Shown here piece after piece: positions 1 to 8,233 of a DNA stretch of 64,000 bases. The stretch's first letter is position 1; every line of letters begins with the position of its first letter. The stretch is from Thermomicrobiales bacterium (GTDB lineage Bacteria; Chloroflexota; Chloroflexia; Thermomicrobiales; UBA6265), in contig JAUJOZ010000008.1 of the NCBI GenBank assembly GCA_030447415.1, positions 1-64,000 on the forward strand. The letters are read 5' to 3'. The position numbers were made by a program, and so were the translations under genes. The notes under the pieces were generated by a model, which ran no database searches, was not told the DNA's origin, and was given only the letters and a program-made list of their open reading frames with translations.

Positions 1-30
1 CGACCGCTGACATCGCGGGCAACGCAAAAC

Positions 31-71
31 GGCCCACGAGGGGCGGCAGTGGAGCCGCGCCGTCGTGGGCC
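31..71 (-). terminator. Rho-independent terminator of the minus-strand genes at the window start
   Basis: Arms GGCCCACGA (31-39) and TCGTGGGCC (63-71) pair perfectly, with an inner GCGGC/GCCGC stem (43-47 and 54-58). Read on the minus strand the hairpin follows the end of the zinc-ribbon ORF and is followed by a T-rich stretch (GTTTTGCGTT, from about 30 down to 21). This makes it a credible terminator for the minus-strand pair, and argues that those two small genes are a real transcription unit. Confidence 0.6.
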
Positions 72-105
72 GTCGATAGCCCGGATATGCGCCTATACCA
101 GTAGG

Positions 106-339
106 CTACTCTATCGCGGGGTTACTGTCAAGTAAGCCGCGTAGGCTCTTCCGCCCGCAGGCTTCGCACTGCACGCGCGCCGGCAGGGCGGCCTCGATGC
201 TGCGCCCGCGGTGGCGGCTGTAGAGCCAGCCGGCGTAGACCACCCCGAGCGGCTGGCCGCACCGACACTTCCAGACGACCGCGCCGGGTCCGGGTGCGGC
301 GGGCGGATAATTCGTCGGGCGTTCCAACTCGGCCACCAC
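106..339 (-). CDS. small zinc-ribbon protein, possibly phage/mobile (Com-like)
   Basis: This is a 77-aa protein starting at GTG. It carries two cysteine pairs, CRC near residue 25 and CEAC near residue 59, separated by a basic segment containing SRHRGR, the arrangement of a small zinc ribbon. The layout recalls Com-like zinc-finger regulators of Mu-like phages, but that likeness is only impressionistic. It lies 3 bases downstream of another tiny ORF on the same strand and is followed by a terminator, so the pair looks like a genuine compact unit. It points against the ribosomal operon and stops short of a truncated rplB, which suggests foreign origin or an assembly join. Confidence 0.5.
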   Translation of the reverse strand: MVAELERPTNYPPAAPGPGAVVWKCRCGQPLGVVYAGWLYSRHRGRSIEAALPARVQCEACGRKSLRGLLDSNPAIE

Positions 340-342
340 GTA

Positions 343-456
343 CTAGCCCTCCCACCCTTCCTCATCACCGACGGTCGCGCCGGTGTGCCGGCGTGCATCG
401 GCGGCGCTGTCGATCCGCACCCACCCGCCGTTCGGGCGCTGCCACTGTTGGTCCAC
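343..456 (-). CDS. 37-aa ORF upstream of the zinc-ribbon gene, possibly truncated
   Basis: This short minus-strand frame opens at GTG (456-454) and ends in TAG (345-343). It encodes about 37 residues beginning [18 protein letters not shown], an ordinary hydrophilic composition. An in-frame TAG at 459-457 lies just before the GTG, and rplB sequence begins at about 451 on the other strand. Its real 5' end may therefore have been lost at the junction. Tight spacing with the zinc-ribbon gene supports co-transcription. The product is not recognised. Confidence 0.35.
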   Translation of the reverse strand: MDQQWQRPNGGWVRIDSAADARRHTGATVGDEEGWEG

Positions 457-738
457 CTAGAGTGCATGGCGACGCTCGGACAGGTCGGCAACGTCGATCA
501 CGAGAACCTAGAGATCGGGAAGGCGGGGCGGAGCCGTCACATGGGCCGCCGGCCGACGGTGCGCGGCTCGGTCATGAATCCCCGTGACCACCCCCACGGT
601 GGTGGCGAGGGCAAGGCCCCGATCGGCGGTAAACCCAAGACGAAGTGGGGCAAGCCGGCGCAGGGCAAGCGTACCCGCAACAACAAGCGGACGGACACGA
701 TGATCGTGCGCCGTCGTCCAGCCCGGCGTGGCCGGTAG
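451..738 (+). CDS. rplB: 50S ribosomal protein L2, C-terminal fragment
   Basis: About 95 residues match the C-terminal third of L2, including [11 protein letters not shown], the [11 protein letters not shown] block and the diagnostic [12 protein letters not shown] peptidyl-transferase motif, ending in a basic tail. L2 is normally about 275 aa. The first ~180 residues are absent and the upstream DNA holds unrelated minus-strand genes. L2 binds 23S rRNA and is needed for subunit joining and peptidyl transfer, so a cell cannot live with this copy alone. Either an intact rplB exists elsewhere, or the left edge is an insertion or an assembly join. Homology is clear from about 466 and plausible from 451. 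It heads the ribosomal operon in the usual order before rpsS. Confidence 0.9.
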   Translation, partial: VHLECMATLGQVGNVDHENLEIGKAGRSRHMGRRPTVRGSVMNPRDHPHGGGEGKAPIGGKPKTKWGKPAQGKRTRNNKRTDTMIVRRRPARRGR

Positions 739-822
739 TCGACAAGGCAACGAGAGAGGCGGCGAGCAGCCGGCGACTGCGGAATGAGCGCCGATCGCCG
801 CACGTTGATGAGGAGGTAACGG

Positions 823-1104
823 GTGTCGAGGTCGTCGAAGAAGGGGCCGTACATCGACGCGAAGCTCCAGCAGAAGGTTGAGGGGCTGAACCGGGGCAGT
901 GAGCGCCGGGTAATCCGGACGTGGGCGCGAGCCAGCACCATTTTCCCGGGGATGGTTGGCCACACCGTTGCCATCCACAACGGCAGGCAGCACGTGCCGA
1001 TCTTCATCACGGAGCAGATGGTCGGCCACAAGCTCGGCGAGTTCGCCCCGACGCGGATGTTCCGCGGTCACGGCAAGGACGCCGACCGCCGGGCGCGCCG
1101 CTAG
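823..1104 (+). CDS. rpsS: 30S ribosomal protein S19
   Basis: This 93-aa S19 carries the family opening [11 protein letters not shown] and the core [14 protein letters not shown] and [11 protein letters not shown]. The GTG start is fixed by an ideal Shine-Dalgarno AGGAGG at 811-816. S19 sits in the head of the 30S subunit, contacts 16S rRNA and forms a heterodimer with S13, whose gene lies about 10.6 kb downstream in the same cluster. The length is normal for the family. Confidence 0.97.
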   Translation: MSRSSKKGPYIDAKLQQKVEGLNRGSERRVIRTWARASTIFPGMVGHTVAIHNGRQHVPIFITEQMVGHKLGEFAPTRMFRGHGKDADRRARR

Positions 1105-1135
1105 CGGACGGTCCGGGCAGAGAGGACGGTACGGA

Positions 1136-1480
1136 ATGGAAGTTCGGGCCAGCGTCACCAACGTGCGCGTGTCGCCGCGGAAAGCGCGGTTAGTCGTGGA
1201 CGCGGTGCGGGGCAAGCGGGTATCGGAAGCGATCGCGATCAGTCGCTTCCTGCCGCAGAAGACCGCGGCGGACGTCGAGAAGTTGCTGAAGTCGGTCGCG
1301 GCCAACGCCGAAAACAACTATGACCTTGACCCTGAGGATCTCTGGGTCAAGGCGATCTACGCCGATGACGGGCCGACGTACAAGCGCTTCAAGGCGAGGG
1401 CCCGCGGTCGCGTTGGCCGCATCCAGAAGCGAACCTGCCACATCACCGTCATAGCCGAGGACCGGGAGGAAGAACGCTAG
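1136..1480 (+). CDS. rplV: 50S ribosomal protein L22
   Basis: This 114-aa L22 starts at ATG and reads MEVRASVTNVRVSPRKARLV, the canonical N-terminus. The long beta-hairpin that lines the exit tunnel is represented by YKRFKARARGRVGRIQKRTCHI near the C-terminus. The stop TAG is followed directly by the ATG of rpsC with no spacer, implying translational coupling. L22 binds 23S rRNA and is a site of macrolide-resistance mutations in other bacteria. Confidence 0.96.
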   Translation: MEVRASVTNVRVSPRKARLVVDAVRGKRVSEAIAISRFLPQKTAADVEKLLKSVAANAENNYDLDPEDLWVKAIYADDGPTYKRFKARARGRVGRIQKRTCHITVIAEDREEER

Positions 1481-2167
1481 ATGGGACGCAAGGTCAACCC
1501 GATCGGATTTCGCCTCGGCATCGTCAGCCAGCACGAGTCCAAGTGGTACGCCGACAAGAACTACACCGAGCAGCTGCACGAGGATCTGCGTATCCGCCGC
1601 CTGATCCTGCGCGACCTGACCCGTGCCGGCATCTCGAAGATCGAGTTGGAGCGCGCGGCGAACAAGGTTGACGTGACGCTGCACACCTCGAAGCCCGGCA
1701 TCGTGATCGGGAAACAAGGCGCCAACGTTGAGCGCCTGCGCCAGATGCTCGAGAAGGAGCTGAGCAAAAAAGTTCACCTCAAGATCGAGGAGATCAAGGT
1801 CCCCGAGACGGACGCCCGCTTGATCGCCGAAAGCATCGCCGAGCAGATCGGTCGGCGCGTCTCCTACCGGCGGGCGATGAAGCACGCCGTGCAGCAAGCG
1901 ATGAGACGCGGCGCCAAGGGGGTCAAGATCACCCTCTCGGGCCGTCTCGGCGGGGCTGAGATGAGCCGGACCGTGTCCGAGATGGACGGCCGCGTGCCGC
2001 GCCAAACCCTGCGCGCCGACATCGATTTCGGCGTGGTCCACGCGCACACGACCTACGGTCGCATCGGGGTCAAGGTTTGGGTCTACCGCGGTGACATCTT
2101 GCCGGAGCGGCGCCCGGTGACGGAGGCGACGCTGACCGCCGACCTGGCGGCCCTGCCCGCTGACTGA
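1481..2167 (+). CDS. rpsC: 30S ribosomal protein S3
   Basis: This 228-aa protein of normal length opens [14 protein letters not shown] and contains the type-2 KH domain with its GKQG loop in [16 protein letters not shown] (about residues 75-90). The C-terminal S3 domain includes [13 protein letters not shown]3 lies at the mRNA entry of the 30S head and binds 16S rRNA. The gene abuts rplV without a gap. About 140 bases of non-coding DNA separate it from rplP, an unusually wide spacer for this operon. Confidence 0.97.
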   Translation: MGRKVNPIGFRLGIVSQHESKWYADKNYTEQLHEDLRIRRLILRDLTRAGISKIELERAANKVDVTLHTSKPGIVIGKQGANVERLRQMLEKELSKKVHLKIEEIKVPETDARLIAESIAEQIGRRVSYRRAMKHAVQQAMRRGAKGVKITLSGRLGGAEMSRTVSEMDGRVPRQTLRADIDFGVVHAHTTYGRIGVKVWVYRGDILPERRPVTEATLTADLAALPAD

Positions 2168-2308
2168 GTAACCACTCGGCAGTAGCCAGTCGACTGGACG
2201 AGGACGGAGCAGGGTGAACATTGAAGGGCGTCGGGGAGTAGGACTCGCACCAGGGCGGCACGCACCGTCTCCTGCCTACTGCCTACTGCCAACTGGAGTG
2301 GTCACGAC

Positions 2309-2761
2309 ATGTTGATGCCGAAGCGGACCAAGTACCGGAAGATGATGCGAGGCCGGATGACCGGCCGGGCCAGCCGGGGCGCCACGATCGCCTTCGGGGA
2401 GTTTGGCCTGCAGGCACTGGAGCCGGCATGGGTGAGCAGCCGTCAGATTGAGGCCGCTCGCCGTGCCATCACCAACTATCTGAAGCGTGGCGGCAAAGTC
2501 TGGATCCGCATTTTCCCGGACAAGCCCGTGACGCAAAAGCCTGCCGAGACCCGCATGGGCTCCGGCAAAGGCAACCCCGAATACTGGGTCGCCGTCGTGA
2601 AACCGGGCCGGGTTCTGTTTGAGATCGCGGGCGTGCCGCGGGAGCGGGCCGAGGAGGCGCTGGAGCGGGCGGGCATGAAGATGCCGATGGATTGCCGGTT
2701 CGTCGAGCGGCAGCACGTCGGCGTGCCGACCGTGGTCGAGGACGAGGAGGTGGTCGCATGA
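2309..2761 (+). CDS. rplP: 50S ribosomal protein L16
   Basis: The N-terminus [11 protein letters not shown] and the block [19 protein letters not shown] with [12 protein letters not shown] are diagnostic of L16, a component near the peptidyl-transferase centre and the A-site tRNA. At 150 aa it is slightly longer than usual (about 136-145) because of an acidic tail ending VEDEEVVA. The stop overlaps the rpmC start in an ATGA arrangement. An in-frame ATG two codons in is a possible alternative start, but the family consensus favours the first. Confidence 0.96.
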   Translation: MLMPKRTKYRKMMRGRMTGRASRGATIAFGEFGLQALEPAWVSSRQIEAARRAITNYLKRGGKVWIRIFPDKPVTQKPAETRMGSGKGNPEYWVAVVKPGRVLFEIAGVPRERAEEALERAGMKMPMDCRFVERQHVGVPTVVEDEEVVA

Positions 2762-3078
2762 AGGCTTCCGAGCTTCGCGCCATGGACGAGGCGCAACTCG
2801 CCGACCATCTGACCGACTTGCATGCCGAGTGGCGGAACCTCCGCTTCCAGGAGGCGGTTGGCAAGCTGACGGCCACGGCGAGGGTCCGCGAGATTCGCAA
2901 GACGATCGCGCGAATCCACACGATTCGCACGGAGCGGGAAACTGAGGCGGCCACCCGGGCGTTTCTGGGCCAGCGCCAGCAGCCTGCTCAGATCACTCCG
3001 GCGGCTGCGGCCGGCACGACCCGCCGCTTCGTGGTCGAGACGACCCACCCCGGGACGCCTCCGGCGGACCAGGCATAG
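2758..3078 (+). CDS. rpmC: 50S ribosomal protein L29 with C-terminal extension
   Basis: The first ~65 residues are L29: [18 protein letters not shown], an EWRNLRFQ segment and [13 protein letters not shown], forming the expected two-helix hairpin near the tunnel exit. The protein continues for about 40 more residues rich in Ala, Thr and Pro ([17 protein letters not shown]), giving 106 aa against the usual 60-75. The start is the ATG overlapping the rplP stop by four bases. The extension looks disordered and has no assigned role. Confidence 0.92.
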   Translation: MKASELRAMDEAQLADHLTDLHAEWRNLRFQEAVGKLTATARVREIRKTIARIHTIRTERETEAATRAFLGQRQQPAQITPAAAAGTTRRFVVETTHPGTPPADQA

Positions 3079-3096
3079 CGACGGGAGAGGCAAGAG

Positions 3097-3420
3097 ATGA
3101 CGGACACAGCGGTGAGTGAGAGTCAGACAGCGGCACCGGGCGGCACTGCGGAGCGAGCCACGCTGCAGCCGGCGCGTACGCAGAAGATCGGTCGGGTGGT
3201 CAGCGACAAGATGGACAAGACGGTCGTGGTGGCCGTCGACTTCGTCAAGCGTCACCCCATCTACCATAAGCGGATGACGCGAACCACAAGGTTTTTGGCA
3301 CACGACGAACAGAACAGCTGTCGGCCCGGCGACATCGTTCGCATTGAAGAGACGCGCCCGCTGTCGGCGCGGAAGCGGTGGATCGTGCGAGAGATCGTCG
3401 AGCGCGGCGTCCAGCTGTAG
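3097..3420 (+). CDS. rpsQ: 30S ribosomal protein S17
   Basis: The OB-fold core runs from about residue 30: [19 protein letters not shown], then [10 protein letters not shown] and the [21 protein letters not shown] block. S17 is a primary 16S rRNA binding protein. A roughly 28-residue polar N-terminal extension ([16 protein letters not shown]...) precedes the core, making 107 aa against the usual ~85. The start is supported by GGGAGAGGCAAGAG immediately upstream of the ATG. The operon position between rpmC and rplN is standard. Confidence 0.95.
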   Translation: MTDTAVSESQTAAPGGTAERATLQPARTQKIGRVVSDKMDKTVVVAVDFVKRHPIYHKRMTRTTRFLAHDEQNSCRPGDIVRIEETRPLSARKRWIVREIVERGVQL

Positions 3421-3480
3421 ACGGGACGATCCGATCGGGGCGGTTCGCAATGCGCCCTTCTACAGAATGAGGGTATCGAG

Positions 3481-3849
3481 GTGATTCAGGCGGAGACGCG
3501 GTTGCGGGTCGCGGACAACAGCGGGGCGCGGGAGATCCTGTGCATCCGCGTGCTCGGCGGCTCGTCGCGCAAGTACGGGGGCGTCGGCGACACCATCATC
3601 GCCGCCGTCAAGCAGGCGCAGCCGAACGCGGGTGTCAAGAAGGGCGATGTCGTGCGTGCCGTGATCGTCCGCACCGCCCAGGAGTATGGGCGGCCGGACG
3701 GTAGCCATATCAAGTTCGACGACAACGCCGCGGTGCTGATCAACCCGCAGGGCGCGCCCCGCGGCACCCGCATCTTCGGCCCAGTCGGCCGCGAGCTGCG
3801 CGAGCGCCAGTTCATGCGCATCGTGTCGCTCGCGCCGGAAGTGCTGTAG
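3481..3849 (+). CDS. rplN: 50S ribosomal protein L14
   Basis: This canonical 122-aa L14 begins with a GTG start and [19 protein letters not shown], and continues with the [13 protein letters not shown] strand and the C-terminal [10 protein letters not shown] segment. L14 sits at the intersubunit face, forms bridge B5/B8 contacts and binds the silencing factor RsfS in other bacteria. It is separated from rpsQ by 60 bases. No anomalies were seen. Confidence 0.96.
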   Translation: MIQAETRLRVADNSGAREILCIRVLGGSSRKYGGVGDTIIAAVKQAQPNAGVKKGDVVRAVIVRTAQEYGRPDGSHIKFDDNAAVLINPQGAPRGTRIFGPVGRELRERQFMRIVSLAPEVL

Positions 3850-3878
3850 GCACGGACGAAGGACCAGGAGAAGAGGCA

Positions 3879-4202
3879 ATGAGGAAGATTCGGCGAGGCG
3901 ACGAAGTCGTCGTCACCAGCGGCCGGAACAAGGGTCAGCGGGGACGCGTCCGCGTCAACTTGCTGGACCGGGACCGGGTGGTGATCGAGGGCGTCAACAT
4001 CGTCAAGAAGCACGTCAAGCGCGGCCGCGCCCGACAGGCCGGTATCGTCGAAGTCGAGGCAGCGCTGCACGTCTCGAACGTGCTGCTGATCTGCCCGAAC
4101 TGCGGGCAGCCGGCGCGGGTCGGGGTCCGACCGAGTGCGGCCGGCAAGAACGAGCGCTACTGCAAGAAGTGCGACCAGACCGTGGCGCGACCCGACGCCT
4201 GA
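3879..4202 (+). CDS. rplX: 50S ribosomal protein L24
   Basis: The KOW motif is at the N-terminus (RRGDEVVVTSGRNKGQRGRV), followed by VVIEGVNIVKKHVK. L24 nucleates 50S assembly. At 107 aa the length is normal. Two cysteine pairs, CPNC near residue 70 and CKKC near residue 95, form a probable zinc ribbon of the type retained in some bacterial L24 proteins. An SD-like AGGAG lies before the ATG. Confidence 0.95.
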   Translation: MRKIRRGDEVVVTSGRNKGQRGRVRVNLLDRDRVVIEGVNIVKKHVKRGRARQAGIVEVEAALHVSNVLLICPNCGQPARVGVRPSAAGKNERYCKKCDQTVARPDA

Positions 4203-4355
4203 GTCGGCGGTCGTCATGACAAGCGCGAGGGAGATCGGTTCGATAAGGGAGCGGCGGCCTGAGCGCAGCCCGGGCGATCGGGGGCGGACCAGGCGAGCAA
4301 CGCCGACGTGGTGAGAACGGCAAGCACGAGGCAGCCAGGTAGGGAGCAGGACGAC

Positions 4356-4910
4356 ATGGCGAGACTTCAGGATCAGTACCGCGCGGACGTGGTTCCGACG
4401 CTGATGCAGGAGTTCGGCTACAAGAACGTGATGCAGGTCCCGAAGCTCCAAAAGGTGGTCGTCAACATCGGGCTCGGCGAAGCGATCAACAACGCCCGCG
4501 CGATCGACGCCGCGGTCGGCGATCTCAGCGCCATCACGGGTCAGAAGCCGGTGGTGACGCGGGCCAAGAAGTCGATCGCGGCGTTCAAGCTGCGCGAGGG
4601 CATGCCGATCGGGGCGATGGTGACCCTCCGCGGTCCGCGGATGTACGAGTTCCTCGACCGACTGGTCAGCGTAGCGCTGCCGCGCATTCGCGACTTTCGC
4701 GGCGTTTCGCCGAATAGCTTTGACGGTCGGGGCAACTACACGCTCGGTCTGCGAGAGCAGTTGGCCTTTCCGGAGATCGACTACGACAGAATTGACAAGA
4801 CGCGAGGCCTCGAGATGAGCTTCGTCACCACCGCACGCAACGATGAGGAAGGGCGGCGCCTGCTGGCGTTGCTCGGGGTGCCGTTCGCCCGCAGCGAGCG
4901 GCAGGGCTAG
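4356..4910 (+). CDS. rplE: 50S ribosomal protein L5
   Basis: The 184-aa reading starts at the ATG at 4356, which has GGGAGCAGG just upstream and gives the family length. The frame is open back to 4308, but the extra residues are not L5-like. Motifs include [35 protein letters not shown] and [18 protein letters not shown]5 belongs to the 5S RNP and the central protuberance and contacts P-site tRNA. About 150 bases separate it from rplX. Confidence 0.95.
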   Translation: MARLQDQYRADVVPTLMQEFGYKNVMQVPKLQKVVVNIGLGEAINNARAIDAAVGDLSAITGQKPVVTRAKKSIAAFKLREGMPIGAMVTLRGPRMYEFLDRLVSVALPRIRDFRGVSPNSFDGRGNYTLGLREQLAFPEIDYDRIDKTRGLEMSFVTTARNDEEGRRLLALLGVPFARSERQG

Positions 4911-4925
4911 GGCAGGAGATCCGAG

Positions 4926-5111
4926 ATGGCGAAGAAGTCCCTGATCGTCAAGGCCCAGCGGCCGGCAAAATTCGAGACGCGAGCGGTCAACCGCTGCCGA
5001 CTGTGCGGCCGCGGCCGCTCCTACATGCGCAAGTTCGGCGTCTGCCGCATTTGCTTCCGCGAGCTGGCTTCGGTGGGCCGCCTGCCTGGAGTCACCAAGT
5101 CGAGTTGGTAG
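4926..5111 (+). CDS. rpsZ: 30S ribosomal protein S14 type Z (zinc form)
   Basis: This 61-aa short form of S14 has the four zinc ligands in [20 protein letters not shown] (two CxxC pairs) and the C-terminal tail PGVTKSSW. The type-Z form is typical of Gram-positive bacteria, Thermus and Chloroflexota, whereas proteobacteria mostly use the ~100-aa cysteine-free form. S14 is essential for 30S head assembly. It lies 15 bases after rplE. Confidence 0.96.
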   Translation: MAKKSLIVKAQRPAKFETRAVNRCRLCGRGRSYMRKFGVCRICFRELASVGRLPGVTKSSW

Positions 5112-5169
5112 GCACGCTGTCGGGGCGCTGCTCGCTGCGTCCTTTCTTCTGCAGACGGAGACACGAGGC

Positions 5170-5568
5170 ATGAGCGTAAACGATCCCATCAGTGACATGT
5201 TGACCCGCATCCGCAACGCCGGCATGGCGCGGAAGGCGGAGACGACGATGCCCTCGACCAAGATTCTGGTTGCCATTGCCCAGATCCTAAAGGAGGAGGG
5301 TTACATTGCTGACTACCACGTCGTGGAGCAGCGGCCCCAAGACAAGCTGGTGATTGGCCTCCGGTACGGCCCCGACAAGCGCCATACGATCCGCGAGCTG
5401 AAGCGGGTGAGCAAGCCTGGCCTGCGTGTCTACGCCGGCAAGGACGCGATTCCCCGCGTCCGCAGTGGCCTCGGGATCGCCATCGTCAGCACCCCGCAGG
5501 GCGTGCTCACCGGATACGAGGCGCGACGCCGTGGCATCGGCGGCGAGGTGCTCTGTACTGTCTTCTAG
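5170..5568 (+). CDS. rpsH: 30S ribosomal protein S8
   Basis: The family start SVNDPISDMLTRIRNA and the C-terminal signature GIAIVSTPQGVLTGYEAR are both present in 132 aa of normal length. S8 is a primary 16S rRNA binder of the platform and, in E. coli, the translational repressor of the spc operon. Whether it has that role here cannot be seen. The ATG is preceded by a weak GGAG at 5156-5159. Confidence 0.96.
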   Translation: MSVNDPISDMLTRIRNAGMARKAETTMPSTKILVAIAQILKEEGYIADYHVVEQRPQDKLVIGLRYGPDKRHTIRELKRVSKPGLRVYAGKDAIPRVRSGLGIAIVSTPQGVLTGYEARRRGIGGEVLCTVF

Positions 5569-5606
5569 CCAAAGGCGGCAACGAGCGACGGGCGAGGAGA
5601 ACGACG

Positions 5607-6152
5607 ATGTCCCGAATTGGACGCAGGCCCATCACCATCCCGGCGAACGTCGAGGTCCAGGTGGACGCCGGCAACGCCGTGCGCGTCAAGGGCCCGCGAG
5701 GTGAGCTGGCCGCCAGTTTCAGCCGCGAACTCCAGCTCACGCGGGAGAACGGTACGCTGCTGATTGAGCGGCCGGACAACGAGCGCGAGCACCGGTCGCT
5801 GCACGGTCTGACTCGGACGCTGATCAACAACATGGTCGTCGGGGTGACCGACGGCTATCGGAAGGACCTGGAGATCCAGGGGGTTGGCTACCGAGCCGCG
5901 ATGGACGGCAACGTCCTCGTGCTGACCCTTGGCTACTCCCACCCGGTGCGAATGCATCCACCAGCCGGCATTTCCTATGCGCTCGACGGCGCGACGCGGG
6001 TCGCGGTGCTCGGCATCGACAAGCAGCTCGTCGGGGCGGAAGCCGCTCGCATCCGCCGCGTGCGGCCGCCCGAGCCGTACAAGGGCAAGGGCATCCGCTA
6101 CGCCGGGGAGCGCGTCCGCCGCAAGGCTGGCAAGACCGGAAAGGCCAAGTAA
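5607..6152 (+). CDS. rplF: 50S ribosomal protein L6
   Basis: This 181-aa L6 has the duplicated L6 fold: MSRIGRRPITIPANVEV at the N-terminus, GVTDGYRKDLEIQGVGYRA in the middle, and the signature PEPYKGKGIRYAGERVRRK at the C-terminus. L6 lies near the factor-binding site and the sarcin-ricin loop. The length is normal. The 123-base gap before rplR holds no additional ORF. Confidence 0.96.
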   Translation: MSRIGRRPITIPANVEVQVDAGNAVRVKGPRGELAASFSRELQLTRENGTLLIERPDNEREHRSLHGLTRTLINNMVVGVTDGYRKDLEIQGVGYRAAMDGNVLVLTLGYSHPVRMHPPAGISYALDGATRVAVLGIDKQLVGAEAARIRRVRPPEPYKGKGIRYAGERVRRKAGKTGKAK

Positions 6153-6275
6153 GGCAGGAGCTGGAGCTCGGACGGATCCCGGGAGGGTGACACCGCGACC
6201 TTAGTCCTGGACCATTCGGGACGAACCGCTCGCGACCGACGTCCGACCACCAGCTCGACGTAAGGAGAACGGCAC

Positions 6276-6653
6276 ATGCCGCGCATCAAGTATAGGAAGG
6301 CGCTCACGCCGCGGAAGCGGCGTCACGTCCGAGTTCGCGCTAAGGTCAGCGGGACGCCGCAGCGGCCGCGGCTCAACGTCTTTCGCTCCTCGGCCCATAT
6401 CTACGCCCAGGTGATCGACGACACTCGGGGGCACACTTTGGTCGCCGCCAGTGATCTGGAGACGGTCATTCGGGAGCGCGCCGGCGACGGCGCGACGAAG
6501 GTTGCCCGGGCCAAGGCCGTGGGTGAGGCGATCGCTCAGCGGGCAAAGGATGCGGGGGTCGACAGCGTCGTCTTCGACCGGGGCGGCTTCCTCTATCACG
6601 GTCGGGTCAAGGCCGTCGCCGACGGTGCCCGCGAGGGCGGTCTCATCTTCTAA
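6276..6653 (+). CDS. rplR: 50S ribosomal protein L18
   Basis: This 125-aa 5S rRNA-binding protein contains [20 protein letters not shown] and the [21 protein letters not shown] block, ending with the highly conserved [10 protein letters not shown](I/D)F type tail. AAGGAG lies eight bases before the ATG and supports the start. L18 and L5 form the 5S RNP with 5S rRNA. Confidence 0.96.
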   Translation: MPRIKYRKALTPRKRRHVRVRAKVSGTPQRPRLNVFRSSAHIYAQVIDDTRGHTLVAASDLETVIRERAGDGATKVARAKAVGEAIAQRAKDAGVDSVVFDRGGFLYHGRVKAVADGAREGGLIF

Positions 6654-6700
6654 TCAGCCAGCGGGCAGCGAACGGTCGACAGTACGGGACGGAGCAGGGC

Positions 6701-7390
6701 ATGGATCGAAATAGGGGAGACCGCGGGGATCGCGGGCCGCGGCGTCGCGGCGAAGACGGCGAGGGTGGCGGCGAGTTCGAAGAACGAGTCGTCCAGATCA
6801 ACCGTGTGGCGAAGGTGGTCAAGGGCGGCCGCCGCTTCAGCTTCGGCGCCATGATCGTCGTCGGTGACGGCCGCGGACGCGTTGGCGCGGGCATTGGCAA
6901 GGCGCACGAGGTCCCGGACTCGATTCGGAAGGGCGTCGAGGCCGCGAAGAAGGCAATGGTCAGCGTGCCGCTCGACGGCACGACTATCCCGCACGAGGTC
7001 CAGACTACATTCGGCGCGTCCCGCGTGCTGCTCAAGCCGGCGGCGCCGGGAACTGGCGTCATCGCCGGCGGTGGCGTCCGCGCGGTCGTCGAGGCGGCGG
7101 GAATCAAAGACGTGCTGACGAAGTCGCAGGGCAGCAACAACCCGGTGAACGTCGTTCGCGCGACCCTCAAGGCATTGCAGGAGTTGGAGTCGGCTGAGGC
7201 AGTGGCCGCGCGGCGCCAACGCCAGCGTCCGCTGCGACGGCCAACTGCTGCCTCCCAGGCGCTTGCCGTGCCGGTGGCACGCCCGATCCAGGGCGGCACG
7301 ACGCCCGGCGGCGAGACCTCGGCCGGCGGACCCGGGCGAGGTCGAGGCGGTCCGGGCCGTGGCCGCGGGGGCAGGAGTGAGCGAGGATGA
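6701..7390 (+). CDS. rpsE: 30S ribosomal protein S5 with Gly/Arg-rich C-terminal tail
   Basis: The S5 double-stranded RNA-binding and C-terminal domains run from about residue 24 to 165: [20 protein letters not shown], then [15 protein letters not shown] and [18 protein letters not shown]5 monitors decoding fidelity. The protein is 229 aa against the usual 160-175. The excess is a basic tail ending [18 protein letters not shown], resembling an RGG RNA-binding segment. It overlaps rpmD by four bases (ATGA). The tail is uncommon for S5 and may be disordered in the ribosome. Confidence 0.94.
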   Translation: MDRNRGDRGDRGPRRRGEDGEGGGEFEERVVQINRVAKVVKGGRRFSFGAMIVVGDGRGRVGAGIGKAHEVPDSIRKGVEAAKKAMVSVPLDGTTIPHEVQTTFGASRVLLKPAAPGTGVIAGGGVRAVVEAAGIKDVLTKSQGSNNPVNVVRATLKALQELESAEAVAARRQRQRPLRRPTAASQALAVPVARPIQGGTTPGGETSAGGPGRGRGGPGRGRGGRSERG

Positions 7391-7614
7391 GCGAGCAGGG
7401 GAATGGCGCGGCGGGAGCGTTGCGGATCACCCTGGTCCGTAGCACCATCGGCCGCCCGAAGGACCAAGAGTTGACGATCCGCGCGCTCGGGCTACGCCGC
7501 CTGCGACAGACAGTGCAGCGTCCGAACAACCCGTCGATTCGCGGCATGGTGGCCAAGGTCCACCATTTGGTTCAGGTCGAAGAGTTGACCGGCGCTGCAG
7601 GCGACGAGAGGTAG
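7387..7614 (+). CDS. rpmD: 50S ribosomal protein L30
   Basis: The short L30 fold is recognisable in [20 protein letters not shown] and the characteristic [20 protein letters not shown], followed by [10 protein letters not shown]. At 75 aa it is a little longer than the usual ~60, with an N-terminal extension of 11 residues. It starts inside the rpsE stop (ATGA overlap). L30 is absent in some phyla, so its presence here is mildly informative. Confidence 0.94.
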   Translation: MSEQGNGAAGALRITLVRSTIGRPKDQELTIRALGLRRLRQTVQRPNNPSIRGMVAKVHHLVQVEELTGAAGDER

Positions 7615-7624
7615 GGTCAACACG

Positions 7625-8230
7625 ATGCCAATGACACTCGACGATCTACGCCCGAACCCGGGAGCCAGGCAGGAGCCGAAGCGGCTCGGTCGTGGGCACG
7701 GCAGCGGCAAGGGTAAGACGGCCGGCCGCGGCACCAAGGGCCAGGGTTCCCGCTCTGGTCGTGGCCCGCGCGTTGGATTTGAGGGCGGGCAGCTCCCGAT
7801 TCAGCAGGCCCTGCCGTACAAGCGCGGCTTCACCAACATCTACAAGACCCAGTGGGAGGTCGTGAACCTGATCCAGCTCGAGGAGCTGGCGGAGGAAGGA
7901 CCGATCACGCCGGAGGTGCTGCACGCGCGCGGTGCCATCCGGGGGCTCGAGTTTCCAATCAAGGTGCTTGGGGACGGCGAGCTGTCCCGGCCCGTCTCGG
8001 TCAGCGCCCATGCGTTCTCGGCTTCGGCCCGGGAGAGGATCGAGGCGACTGGCGGTACCGTCCAGACGTTGGAGCGGACCGACCGCTGGACCGGCGCTCG
8101 TCCGCGCAGCCGGCGATTGCCGCTGACCAGCGAGCTCAAGCGCGCCCGCGTCGGCAAGGTCGGGGGCGTGAGCCGGAAGGACGCCCTGGAGGCTACCGCG
8201 CGCGGCACTCAGGGGAACGGGGAGGCCTAA
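7625..8230 (+). CDS. rplO: 50S ribosomal protein L15 with C-terminal extension
   Basis: L15 is identified by the glycine-rich N-terminus KRLGRGHGSGKGKTAGRGTK and GFEGGQLPIQQALPYKRGF. The central domain includes VLGDGELSRPVSVSAHAFS. Family length is about 145-150 aa, but this reading is 201 aa because of a basic C-terminal extension. The stop lies three bases before the secY start region. L15 is a late 50S assembly protein. Confidence 0.94.
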   Translation: MPMTLDDLRPNPGARQEPKRLGRGHGSGKGKTAGRGTKGQGSRSGRGPRVGFEGGQLPIQQALPYKRGFTNIYKTQWEVVNLIQLEELAEEGPITPEVLHARGAIRGLEFPIKVLGDGELSRPVSVSAHAFSASARERIEATGGTVQTLERTDRWTGARPRSRRLPLTSELKRARVGKVGGVSRKDALEATARGTQGNGEA

Positions 8231-8233
8231 GCG

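Noticed and set aside
2174..2290. Regulatory hairpin in the rpsC-rplP gap
   Set aside because: GGCAGTAG and CTACTGCC are complementary but about 90 bases apart, within a short tandem CTACTGC repeat; the evidence is too weak for a feature.
3486..5276. Long minus-strand frame of 596 codons across rplN-rpsH
   Set aside because: It is antisense to well-identified ribosomal genes and has the Arg/Ala/Pro-rich composition of a shadow frame in GC-rich DNA.
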